Below, piece after piece: positions 40,344 through 48,156 of a stretch of DNA of 64,000 nt. Made by a program: the position numbers and the translations under genes. The notes below the pieces were generated by a model, which did not search any database, was not told the origin of the DNA, and worked only from the letters and a program-made list of their open reading frames with translations. This DNA comes from Lutispora sp003527145 (GTDB lineage: Bacteria > Bacillota > Clostridia > Lutisporales > Lutisporaceae). Each line of letters starts with the position of its first letter. Within the stretch, counting starts at the first letter, position 1. The DNA is taken from NCBI GenBank assembly GCA_029983695.1, contig JASBZB010000006.1, positions 68,897-132,896 of the forward strand, written 5' to 3'.

Positions 40344-41954
40344 ATGCATGATTTGATAATTCGCAATGGCTGTATAGTGGATGGCACAGGTGCAAAGGGA
40401 TTTTTAGGAGATATAGCCATAGATGGGGATAGAATAAGCAGCGTCGATACATCGATAGATGAAAAAGGTTTAAAGGAGATTGACGCTTCCGGTAAAATTG
40501 TGATCCCCGGCTTCATCGACCCTCATGTCCATGAAGAGTGGATATGCATGATAGACGGCACTTATGAATTGTTTTTGCGCCAGGGCGTTACTACTGTGGT
40601 AAATGGCAACTGCGGACATTCCATAGCTCCGGGGCCTGTGGACAACGTAATAGATTATTACTGGGGAAACGGCTTGATGAGCACCAAGCAGAGGGATAAA
40701 TACAAAAAAAGATTCCCTCAATGGAATGATTATGCAGGATATAAAAAGGCAGTGGAGGACAAAGGCACCAACATAAACTTTGCAACCCTGCTGGGCCATG
40801 GAACAATCCGATGGTCGGTCATGGAAGGTGCTTGCGACAGGCCGCCTACGCCGGAAGAAGCGGAAAAGATCGAAGGCATAATACGCCGCAACATGGAGCA
40901 GGGAGCCTGGGGAATATCCTTTGGGCTTGACTATGTGCCCAGCAGGTATGCGGATATGGATGAACTGGTCACTGTGGCAAAGCTTGTCGAGGAGTACGAC
41001 GGAATAGCCGCTGCACATCTCAGGCATTCCATAGGGGTAAAGGAAGCCACCGACGAATTTATCGAGGTGGGAAGGAGATCAGGCGTAAAGCTGCAAGTTT
41101 CTCATCTCAAGCCTACATGTCCTGAAGCCTTTGATTCGGTTGCCAAAGCTGCGGAGTCAGGCTTGAAAATTTTAGCGGATACCATACCCAGAAGCACCGG
41201 ACATTGCACCGGCAAGGCAAGGCTTATCCAGTTTATTATGGCTCTATCTGATGAGCTGTTTGCAGGAGGACCCGAGGGAGTAAAGAAAGCCCTTCTGACT
41301 AAAGAAGGCAGAGCAATAGTGAAAAAGGATGCATATATTTTTGCCGGAGATAAATCTGATAAGTTTATTATTTTGTCTGAAGACCCTCACCTAGAAGGAA
41401 GGTCAGTTAAAGATATTGCCCGGGAAAAGGGGATTGATGCAGACGAATGCATGCTGGATTTGATCGGCGATGACAATAACTATGTTTTCTGGCTGGGAGG
41501 TCCCTCAAGAGAAGATTTTCCCGAGACAGGGCACATGGATTCCATTGTGTCGAATCCCTATGTATGCGTCGGCACCGATGAAATACTGGGAGATGTGGAA
41601 GATCCTTTTGATTGGTATGAGCTCCAGCGAAGAGGCGGCTTCCCCATATTCATGCAGATGTATCTTTCTAAGGGCGTGGCTGTGGAGGAGATTGTAAGAA
41701 GGAACACCTCCATGGTTGCAAGGCATTTTGGAATTGAGCAAAGAGGAGAACTGAAAAAGGGCAGCTTTGCTGATATAGCAGTTATTGATCTTGAAAATTA
41801 CAGATTCCCGTCTCCGAAGGAGATTGATTATAGAAAGCCCCTGACTATGGCAGATGGCGTTGATACGGTAATAGTCAACGGAAAAATAACCCTTGAAAAG
41901 GGGCAATTGAAGTCAGCATATTCAGGAAAGGTTCTAAATAGGGATACAAAGTAA
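40344..41954 (+). CDS. N-acyl-D-amino-acid deacylase (amidohydrolase superfamily)
   Basis: A 536-residue zinc amidohydrolase of the D-aminoacylase group. It has the start LIIRNGCIVDGTGAKGFLGD and the HxH metal site FIDPHVHEEW (family: HTHDD, so the acidic residues are partly shifted). HLRHSIGVKEAT, QVSHLKPT (further ligands) and CVGTDEILGD (catalytic Asp region) follow. The enzyme removes acyl groups from N-acyl-D-amino acids such as D-Glu or D-Asp derivatives. The variant first motif leaves the substrate uncertain. AAGGAGG site; operon position between permease and binding protein. Confidence 0.88.
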   Translation: MHDLIIRNGCIVDGTGAKGFLGDIAIDGDRISSVDTSIDEKGLKEIDASGKIVIPGFIDPHVHEEWICMIDGTYELFLRQGVTTVVNGNCGHSIAPGPVDNVIDYYWGNGLMSTKQRDKYKKRFPQWNDYAGYKKAVEDKGTNINFATLLGHGTIRWSVMEGACDRPPTPEEAEKIEGIIRRNMEQGAWGISFGLDYVPSRYADMDELVTVAKLVEEYDGIAAAHLRHSIGVKEATDEFIEVGRRSGVKLQVSHLKPTCPEAFDSVAKAAESGLKILADTIPRSTGHCTGKARLIQFIMALSDELFAGGPEGVKKALLTKEGRAIVKKDAYIFAGDKSDKFIILSEDPHLEGRSVKDIAREKGIDADECMLDLIGDDNNYVFWLGGPSREDFPETGHMDSIVSNPYVCVGTDEILGDVEDPFDWYELQRRGGFPIFMQMYLSKGVAVEEIVRRNTSMVARHFGIEQRGELKKGSFADIAVIDLENYRFPSPKEIDYRKPLTMADGVDTVIVNGKITLEKGQLKSAYSGKVLNRDTK

Positions 41955-41971
41955 AGGGAGGAATAGGAATT

Positions 41972-43618
41972 ATGAAGAAAAGGACAGCAGTATTATTGAC
42001 AACTCTAATAGTTTTATTTTCATTTTTGGTTACTGCGTGCGGCGGGAACAGCCCCCAAAGCGCACAGCCGGCAGGCGAAAGCACTGCTGAGGTGAAGCCT
42101 GCAGTAGGAGGGAGCCTGGTAGTGGGCATCACTGGAGATCCTTATAATCTGGCAACATGGTTATCTAATGATATGAATTCGTCAATGGTTATGAATCTTG
42201 CATTGCCGCCTTTGATGGCTACGGATAGCAAGGGAAATAAGGTGCCCTATATATTGAAGAGCTGTGATATAAGCTCTGATGCAAAGGTTTATACAGTGAC
42301 ATTGCATGATGGACTCACATGGCATGACGGCAAGGAATTTACCTCTGAAGATATGGCTTTTACTGCAGAATATCTTGTAAAGCATAAGCTGGGATATGGA
42401 TTAGATATGTATTCCAATGTGGAGAAAACAGAGATCGTCGACAAGACTACTTTGAAATACTATCTGAAAAGCCCCCAGGTCAACTTTATGTCTCAGGTAG
42501 GCTTCTGGATAGATGTGATGCCGAAACATATTTATGAAAATGTGGATGACCCGGCTAATTTTGAATACAATGGGGTAGGCTACGGCCCGTATAAGCTGAA
42601 GGAATATAAAAAAGGCGAATATTATTCCTTTGAAAGGGTTGAAAATTGGGCTTTAGCCAATGACGGGCAGGGCGCTTATATAGAAAACATCACCTTCAGG
42701 GTCTTCCCGGATGCTAATGCTCTGGTGCTTGCAATGAAGAATGGAGAAGTCAATGTATCAGGCTCAGCGCTGCCTATAGCAGCCCAAAAGCAGCTGGAAT
42801 CCACACCGGATAAATTTGGGATAAAAAAGGTGAACTCACTGGGTTACGGATACTTTGCATTCAGCTACAAGAATGAACTGCTAAAAGACTTTAATGTTCG
42901 CAAAGCCATAGCCATGACCATCGACAGAGATGCCCTTGTAAACACTGCAATGCAGGGCGGGGCAATAAAAATGGAAACACCTATATCACCTGTTTTTGAA
43001 GATCTTGTAAAATCAGATATAAAATTCCCTGCTTTTGATGTAGAGGGTGCCAAGAGTCTTCTTGAATCCTCCGGATATACTGATAAGGACAATGATGGGG
43101 TAAGGGAGTCAGCTACAGGCAAAAAACTGGAATTTGAATTGATATATCGTACTACTACTGCTAATATTGACCCCATTGCCAACGTATTTAAGGCCAATGC
43201 AGAAAAGGCAGGCATAAAGATAAACCTTAAGCCTGTTGATCCTGCCACATATACTGACAGGGTTACAAAGCAGAGAAACTTCGATATAAACGTTATAGAC
43301 TGGGGTGTAATAGACGACCCGGATTCCTCTTTGAGCACTGTATATGCTTCCAATGCCCAGCTCAACTTTATGAATTATAAAAATGAGAAAATGGATGAAT
43401 TGCTTGCAAAATCTACCCAGGAACCAAGCTATGAAAACCGTATAAAGCTTATGGATGAATTCCAGAAGGAATATGTAAATGAGCTTCCTGCGATTAACAC
43501 ATGGGTAAGGGTCAATGCTTACGGCTATTCAAAGGACTTTGAAGGCTGGGATTTGACTCCCGGGCTTTATGGGGTATTGGATGCAAAGGATATAGTCAAG
43601 GTTTATAAAGTAAAATAG
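41972..43618 (+). CDS. Peptide-binding lipoprotein of the ABC transporter (SBP_bac_5)
   Basis: A 548-residue family 5 solute-binding protein. Signal peptide and lipobox FSFLVTACGGN give acylated Cys near residue 24. A short Ser/Ala-rich tether precedes GGSLVVGITGDPYNL. Other family blocks: YTVTLHDGLTWHDGKEFTSE, YNGVGYGPYKLKEYKKGEYY and VRKAIAMTIDRDALV. It delivers peptides to the DppB/DppC-type permeases. Coming after the deacylase gene, it is unusually far down the operon. Substrate is inferred as N-acyl or D-amino-acid peptides from the neighbours. A C9 run follows its stop. Confidence 0.93.
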   Translation: MKKRTAVLLTTLIVLFSFLVTACGGNSPQSAQPAGESTAEVKPAVGGSLVVGITGDPYNLATWLSNDMNSSMVMNLALPPLMATDSKGNKVPYILKSCDISSDAKVYTVTLHDGLTWHDGKEFTSEDMAFTAEYLVKHKLGYGLDMYSNVEKTEIVDKTTLKYYLKSPQVNFMSQVGFWIDVMPKHIYENVDDPANFEYNGVGYGPYKLKEYKKGEYYSFERVENWALANDGQGAYIENITFRVFPDANALVLAMKNGEVNVSGSALPIAAQKQLESTPDKFGIKKVNSLGYGYFAFSYKNELLKDFNVRKAIAMTIDRDALVNTAMQGGAIKMETPISPVFEDLVKSDIKFPAFDVEGAKSLLESSGYTDKDNDGVRESATGKKLEFELIYRTTTANIDPIANVFKANAEKAGIKINLKPVDPATYTDRVTKQRNFDINVIDWGVIDDPDSSLSTVYASNAQLNFMNYKNEKMDELLAKSTQEPSYENRIKLMDEFQKEYVNELPAINTWVRVNAYGYSKDFEGWDLTPGLYGVLDAKDIVKVYKVK

Positions 43619-43622
43619 GAAA

Positions 43623-43631
43623 CCCCCCCCC
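43623..43631. repeat. C9 homopolymer between binding-protein and dipeptidase genes
   Basis: Nine consecutive C in an AT-rich intergenic stretch, five bases after the binding-protein stop and about 110 bases before the next gene start. Length variation here would not shift a frame but could affect RNA structure or transcription. Confidence 0.7.
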
Positions 43632-43739
43632 AAATATATATTGGAGTTCAAAGAAGGATATGAGCCAGATATAATCCGTTCATATCCTTCGCTCCTAAGT
43701 TGTGATCAATTTTTAAGCGGCATTACAGGAGGCATAAGT

Positions 43740-44936
43740 ATGAAAAAAGGATATAAGGGCTACAGGTCATATCAATACCTGGAGAAGGATTTAGATTATA
43801 AGGGGTTCAAGCTATCGAAAGAGATCGATAGAGTGGAGCCGTATTTGATTCCGTTGACGGATGAGGAAGAAAAGAGAGCAGAGGCTATCATTAACAATAA
43901 TATAGTCATATCTCTTCATGATCATCCTACCATCATACCTGAAGACGTGAATGAACTGATGAGTTATGAGAGAGAAGGCAGAGAAGCTACGGCTTTTGAA
44001 GGTTTAGCACACTCTTGCCTTGATGCGATTTTTGACAATATGATGGACGGCACCTGCGTCATAGGCTCTAAAGCCGGATGGAAGTGGATTGATGTAATAC
44101 ATGATATGGGCATGAGATCCTGCGATATAGCCCATCAGGATTTCTTGATCAAGGGCAGCAATATAGATGATATCTATAAGGCTAAAGCTGAGGGGAAGAT
44201 TGCATGGTTCATTTCCCTTGAAAGCGCTACAATGATTGAAAATGAGCTGGACAGGATAGAGATATTATACGGTCTCGGCGCCAGGATGATGGGAATAGCA
44301 TATAGTGAATCAAACTCCTTGGGCTCCGGCCTAAAGGAAAAGAATGACGGCGGCCTCACGGCCTTCGGACGCCAAGCAGTGGAACGCATGAACAAGGTGG
44401 GGATGGCTATCGATGTATCCCACACCGGGGATAAGACTGCTATGGATACTATAAAAGCGAGCAGCAAGCCCATATTCATAAGCCATATAGGAGCGAGAGC
44501 ATTATGGGATATGAAGAGATTGAAGCCGGATGATGTTTTTAGGGCCTGCGCGGATAAAGGCGGAGTCATAGGCATTGAGGCGGCTCCTCATACGACGATC
44601 ACAAGAAAACATCCGAGGCATGATATAGATTCCTACATGGAGCACTTTGAATATATAAAGGATCTGGTGGGTATAGACTATGTTGCCTTTGGTCCTGATG
44701 CTTTATTCGGCGACCATGTGGGCTTGCATGACCTTTTCAGCAGCAATATGTCTATAGCCGAAAATACCGCAGGCCGCAGCATTGACAGGATTGAGTATGT
44801 AAAAGGCCTGGAGAATCCTGCCGAAGCATCGCAGAACATCGTGAGATGGCTTGTGAAGCATGGCTACTCCGATGAGGAGATAGGCAAGGTACTGGGTAAA
44901 AACGTTATAAGGGTTTTAAAGCAGGCTTGGAGCTAA
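43740..44936 (+). CDS. M19 (renal-dipeptidase-like) dipeptidase, copy 1
   Basis: A 398-residue member of the M19 dipeptidase family. Metal ligands: ISLHDHPTII (HxH where renal dipeptidase has HxD), SLESATMIENEL (bridging Glu), AIDVSHTGDKTAMD and PIFISHIGARAL (two His). HIGARAL and YVAFGPDALFGDHVG are family blocks. M19 enzymes accept dipeptides with C-terminal D-residues, which suits the N-acyl-D-amino-acid deacylase nearby. ATG 43740 is set by ACAGGAGGC; the frame extends upstream without a site. It is followed 41 bases later by a paralogue. Confidence 0.9.
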   Translation: MKKGYKGYRSYQYLEKDLDYKGFKLSKEIDRVEPYLIPLTDEEEKRAEAIINNNIVISLHDHPTIIPEDVNELMSYEREGREATAFEGLAHSCLDAIFDNMMDGTCVIGSKAGWKWIDVIHDMGMRSCDIAHQDFLIKGSNIDDIYKAKAEGKIAWFISLESATMIENELDRIEILYGLGARMMGIAYSESNSLGSGLKEKNDGGLTAFGRQAVERMNKVGMAIDVSHTGDKTAMDTIKASSKPIFISHIGARALWDMKRLKPDDVFRACADKGGVIGIEAAPHTTITRKHPRHDIDSYMEHFEYIKDLVGIDYVAFGPDALFGDHVGLHDLFSSNMSIAENTAGRSIDRIEYVKGLENPAEASQNIVRWLVKHGYSDEEIGKVLGKNVIRVLKQAWS

Positions 44937-44977
44937 ACTATATTTCATGATTAAAAAGTGTTTAGGAGGTTCTAACA

Positions 44978-46183
44978 ATGGGAATTAATAAGAAATATGA
45001 CGGTTATGAAGCATATCAATACTTGGAGAAGGGCAAAGATTACAAGGCCTTCAAGTTTCCGAAGGGTGTGGGAAGAGTGCCTGAATACTATCTGCCCCTT
45101 AATGCGGAGCAGGAAAAACGTGCTGCGGAAATCGCTGAAAAGTATATTTTCATATCATTGCATGAGCATCCTGTATTTTTTCCGGAGGATTTGGGACAGA
45201 TATTCGAGTATAATAGAGAGGGAAGACAAGCAGCAGCTTATGAAGCATTATCAAAATCATACCTTGACGTTGTCTTTGACAACCTGATGGATGGAACATG
45301 CACAATATCCTCAAAAAACGGCTGGAAATGGAATGATGTGCTTCATGATCTGGGGATGAGGCTTTGCGATCTGGCCCATCAGGATTTTGTGATCCGCTGT
45401 GAGAAGGTGGATGATATGGTAAGGGCACATAGGGAAGGAAAGGTAGCTCTGGTTCCCACCGTGGAAGGTGCCGCAATTCTGGAAAATGAGGTCGAGCGTG
45501 TAGAGATACTATATGGCTTTGGCATAAGGATGATGGGAATAACATATAGCGAAGCCAATTCATTGGGCTCCGGCTTGAAGGAAAAGAATGACGGAGGTCT
45601 CACAGCCTTAGGATATAAGGTTGTGGAGAGGATGAACAAGGTAGGTATGGCAATAGATTGCTCACATGTGGGAGACAATACTACCATGGATGTAATCGAA
45701 GTGAGCACTAAGCCCGTATTCCTGTCCCATTGCGGTGCAAGAGCAATTTGGAACAGCAGGAGGCTGAAGCCTGATCATGTCCTTAAGGCTTGCGCTGACA
45801 AGGGCGGTGTCATAGGTATAGAAGCTGCACCTCATACAACTCTTACGGTGAATAATCCGGAACATTCCATCGATTCCTTTATGGAGCATTTTGAATATAT
45901 AAAGGATCTGGTGGGGATAGACCATGTCGCCTTTGGCCCGGATACTCTATACGGGGATCATGTAGGACTGCATCATGCATTTGCTTCTAATTTATCGATA
46001 AGAAGCTCCCATGAAGGCTCGGCAGAATTCAGCGAGGTGGAATATGTGAGGGGCCTGGAGAACCCGACAGAGGCATCCATAAACATTGTAAGATGGCTTG
46101 TTAAGCACAATTATTCCGACAAGGATATAGAAAAAGTGTTAGGCGGAAATATCATCAGAGCACTGAAGGATACCTGGATATAA
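44978..46183 (+). CDS. M19 (renal-dipeptidase-like) dipeptidase, copy 2
   Basis: A 401-residue tandem paralogue of the previous enzyme, similar along its whole length (SYSEANSLGSGLKEKNDGGL-type block in both). Metal motifs: ISLHEHPVFF (HxH), PTVEGAAILENEV (Glu), AIDCSHVGDNTTMD and PVFLSHCGARAI. GVVGRVPEYY-like N-terminus and an HVAFGPDTLYGDHVG block. Two copies with changed pocket residues suggest split substrate ranges. AGGAGGTTCTAAC site. No terminator separates it from copy 1. Confidence 0.9.
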   Translation: MGINKKYDGYEAYQYLEKGKDYKAFKFPKGVGRVPEYYLPLNAEQEKRAAEIAEKYIFISLHEHPVFFPEDLGQIFEYNREGRQAAAYEALSKSYLDVVFDNLMDGTCTISSKNGWKWNDVLHDLGMRLCDLAHQDFVIRCEKVDDMVRAHREGKVALVPTVEGAAILENEVERVEILYGFGIRMMGITYSEANSLGSGLKEKNDGGLTALGYKVVERMNKVGMAIDCSHVGDNTTMDVIEVSTKPVFLSHCGARAIWNSRRLKPDHVLKACADKGGVIGIEAAPHTTLTVNNPEHSIDSFMEHFEYIKDLVGIDHVAFGPDTLYGDHVGLHHAFASNLSIRSSHEGSAEFSEVEYVRGLENPTEASINIVRWLVKHNYSDKDIEKVLGGNIIRALKDTWI

Positions 46184-46199
46184 TCGGACATAATCAACT

Positions 46200-46218
46200 C
46201 GTTGTACTATATACAACG
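46200..46218. promoter_or_regulatory. Perfect palindrome, candidate operator
   Basis: CGTTGTA-CTATA-TACAACG, 7-bp arms, in the 164-base gap before the M28-like gene. A second palindrome, ATAGTT-GAT-AACTAT, lies at 46291-46305. Neither has a T run, so operator sites are more likely than terminators. Confidence 0.4.
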
Positions 46219-46347
46219 CATTAAATATTCTATATAGCTGTTATGCTGACGGATAACATTATTGCTGTAAAATCTTTTTCACGTTTATATATAGTTGATA
46301 ACTATTGCTAGTGTTACAAGGATAAGACTTTGTGTAGGAGGGATTAT

Positions 46348-48090
46348 ATGCTGACTTTAGAAGAAAAATCGATTCTCGAAGAAATCAGCTTTGAAGAGCC
46401 GAAGATGCTTTTGTATAAATTTAATAATCTCATACGGCAATCGGGCAGCGAAGACGAAAGAAAGGCTGCTTACTATATAGGGGAGAGATTGGCCGGCTTC
46501 GGCATGGACTATGAAATCTTATGGCCGGAAATATACCTGAGCACTCCGGTAAAAGCTGAATTGAAAATAATCGGGCAAAATGAGGAAATCAATGTAAAGA
46601 CTCCCTCCTATTCAATGTCTACCGGCGACAAATGGGTGGACGGAGAGCTGATCTATGCATTCAGCTACCGGCCGCCTTATGCCACCGACGAGTTTGAGTA
46701 CAAGCTCCGGTTTGAGAGCGATCCCAAGGGTAAGATCGTCATATGCGATGGAATACCTTCTCCGGATAAGGTGAATGACATAATAAGCAATAAAGGCGTT
46801 GCAGCCATCTTTGTTCAGTCAGGAGAAAGGATTCACGAAGGAATATGCACCTCAGTATGGGGAAGTCCCGGATATGAAGACTTGGCAAATATAAACAGGA
46901 TACCTGTGGTGTCTGTCAATAAACCTGACGGCAAAAGGCTTATAGAGAGTTTAAAAGAGAACAAGGTCAGGGCGGCACTGAGGACCCTGCTGGACGACGG
47001 CTGGAAGAAGTGCCCGCTGGTTTTGACCAAGATACTCGGCTGTGAAAGCCCGGAAAAATTCCTATTGCTGCACGGGCACATGGATTCATGGCATAAAGGC
47101 ATAGGAGATAATGCTTTGGGAAATGCGACCATGCTTGAAATAGCCAGAGTGCTTCAAAATAACCGGAGCAAACTGAAAAAAAGCGTTTGGATAGCATGGT
47201 GGCCCGGACATTCTACAGGCAGGTATGCAGGGTCCACCTGGTTTGCGGATCAATTTGCAATGGAATTTCACGACAACTGCATTGCACAAGTAAATTGCGA
47301 ATCCACCGGGTGTGTCAATGCAAGCACCTATGACGGGATCATGTGGACTGAAGACATGGATGATTTTTGCAGAGAAATAGTTGTGAGCGTGACGGGCATA
47401 GAACCGAAATGGACAAGGCCTCACCGTGCGGGTGATTATTCCTTTAATAACATAGGTATTTCCTCATTCTTCATGCTCAGCTCTACCATAAGCAGAGAAA
47501 AGATGGAGAAGCTGGGTTACTACGAGGTATACGGATGCGGCGGGAATATAGAGTGGCATACAGAAAACGATGATATGAGCATCGTGGATGAAAAAATTTT
47601 TCTCAGAGATACAAAGCTTTATTTAGCGGGAATATATAAAATGCTCAATGGGTCTTTGCTTCCCGTAAATATCAAAAAACTTCTGGAGTCTATGAAAGTC
47701 TACCTTCATGAATACCAGACAGCAGCAGGTGACAGCTTTGACTTTCAAATTGTTTTCGATGAGCTGGAAAACCTGGAGCTGTTGGTTGAGGAATTCTATG
47801 ATAAAGTCGGCAAATATCGGGATGACAGTCAAAAAAGCGATATGATCTGCAATACCATCCTCAGGATCGTGAGGAAGCTCATCAGGATCAATTATACCAG
47901 CAGACAGGAATTTAGACATGATCCCGCGGCAATGATGCCGCCTATACCGGATCTGGCTCCTGTTCTGATGCTCAACGGCATGAGCAATACGGATCAGAAA
48001 TTTTTGGTCACTCAGCTTATAAGGGCCAGAAACAGAGTGCTTCATGCTCTTAGGGAATGCAGGCAGATAATTATGGATGTCTCATTATAA
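46348..48090 (+). CDS. M28-like metallopeptidase with altered catalytic motif
   Basis: A 580-residue cytoplasmic protein. An N-terminal peptidase part, a PA-like insert (residues about 90-230), and a C-terminal helical dimerisation-type region. First metal motif LLHGHMDSWHKGIGDNALG (H, D and bridging D) and the last His (IEWHTENDDMS) fit M28. The segment that should carry the catalytic Glu-Glu (WGAEExGLLGS type) reads AWWPGHSTGRYAGSTWFA, so both Glu are replaced. The Asp ligand site reads NCESTG. It may be a divergent hydrolase or a non-peptidase. ATG 46348 follows TAGGAGGG. Confidence 0.78.
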   Translation: MLTLEEKSILEEISFEEPKMLLYKFNNLIRQSGSEDERKAAYYIGERLAGFGMDYEILWPEIYLSTPVKAELKIIGQNEEINVKTPSYSMSTGDKWVDGELIYAFSYRPPYATDEFEYKLRFESDPKGKIVICDGIPSPDKVNDIISNKGVAAIFVQSGERIHEGICTSVWGSPGYEDLANINRIPVVSVNKPDGKRLIESLKENKVRAALRTLLDDGWKKCPLVLTKILGCESPEKFLLLHGHMDSWHKGIGDNALGNATMLEIARVLQNNRSKLKKSVWIAWWPGHSTGRYAGSTWFADQFAMEFHDNCIAQVNCESTGCVNASTYDGIMWTEDMDDFCREIVVSVTGIEPKWTRPHRAGDYSFNNIGISSFFMLSSTISREKMEKLGYYEVYGCGGNIEWHTENDDMSIVDEKIFLRDTKLYLAGIYKMLNGSLLPVNIKKLLESMKVYLHEYQTAAGDSFDFQIVFDELENLELLVEEFYDKVGKYRDDSQKSDMICNTILRIVRKLIRINYTSRQEFRHDPAAMMPPIPDLAPVLMLNGMSNTDQKFLVTQLIRARNRVLHALRECRQIIMDVSL

Positions 48091-48156
48091 AAATAGACTT
48101 AATAGCTGATAAAATGTATAATAGAAGTTAAAAAACATGGCACTGGAGTGTTCCCA

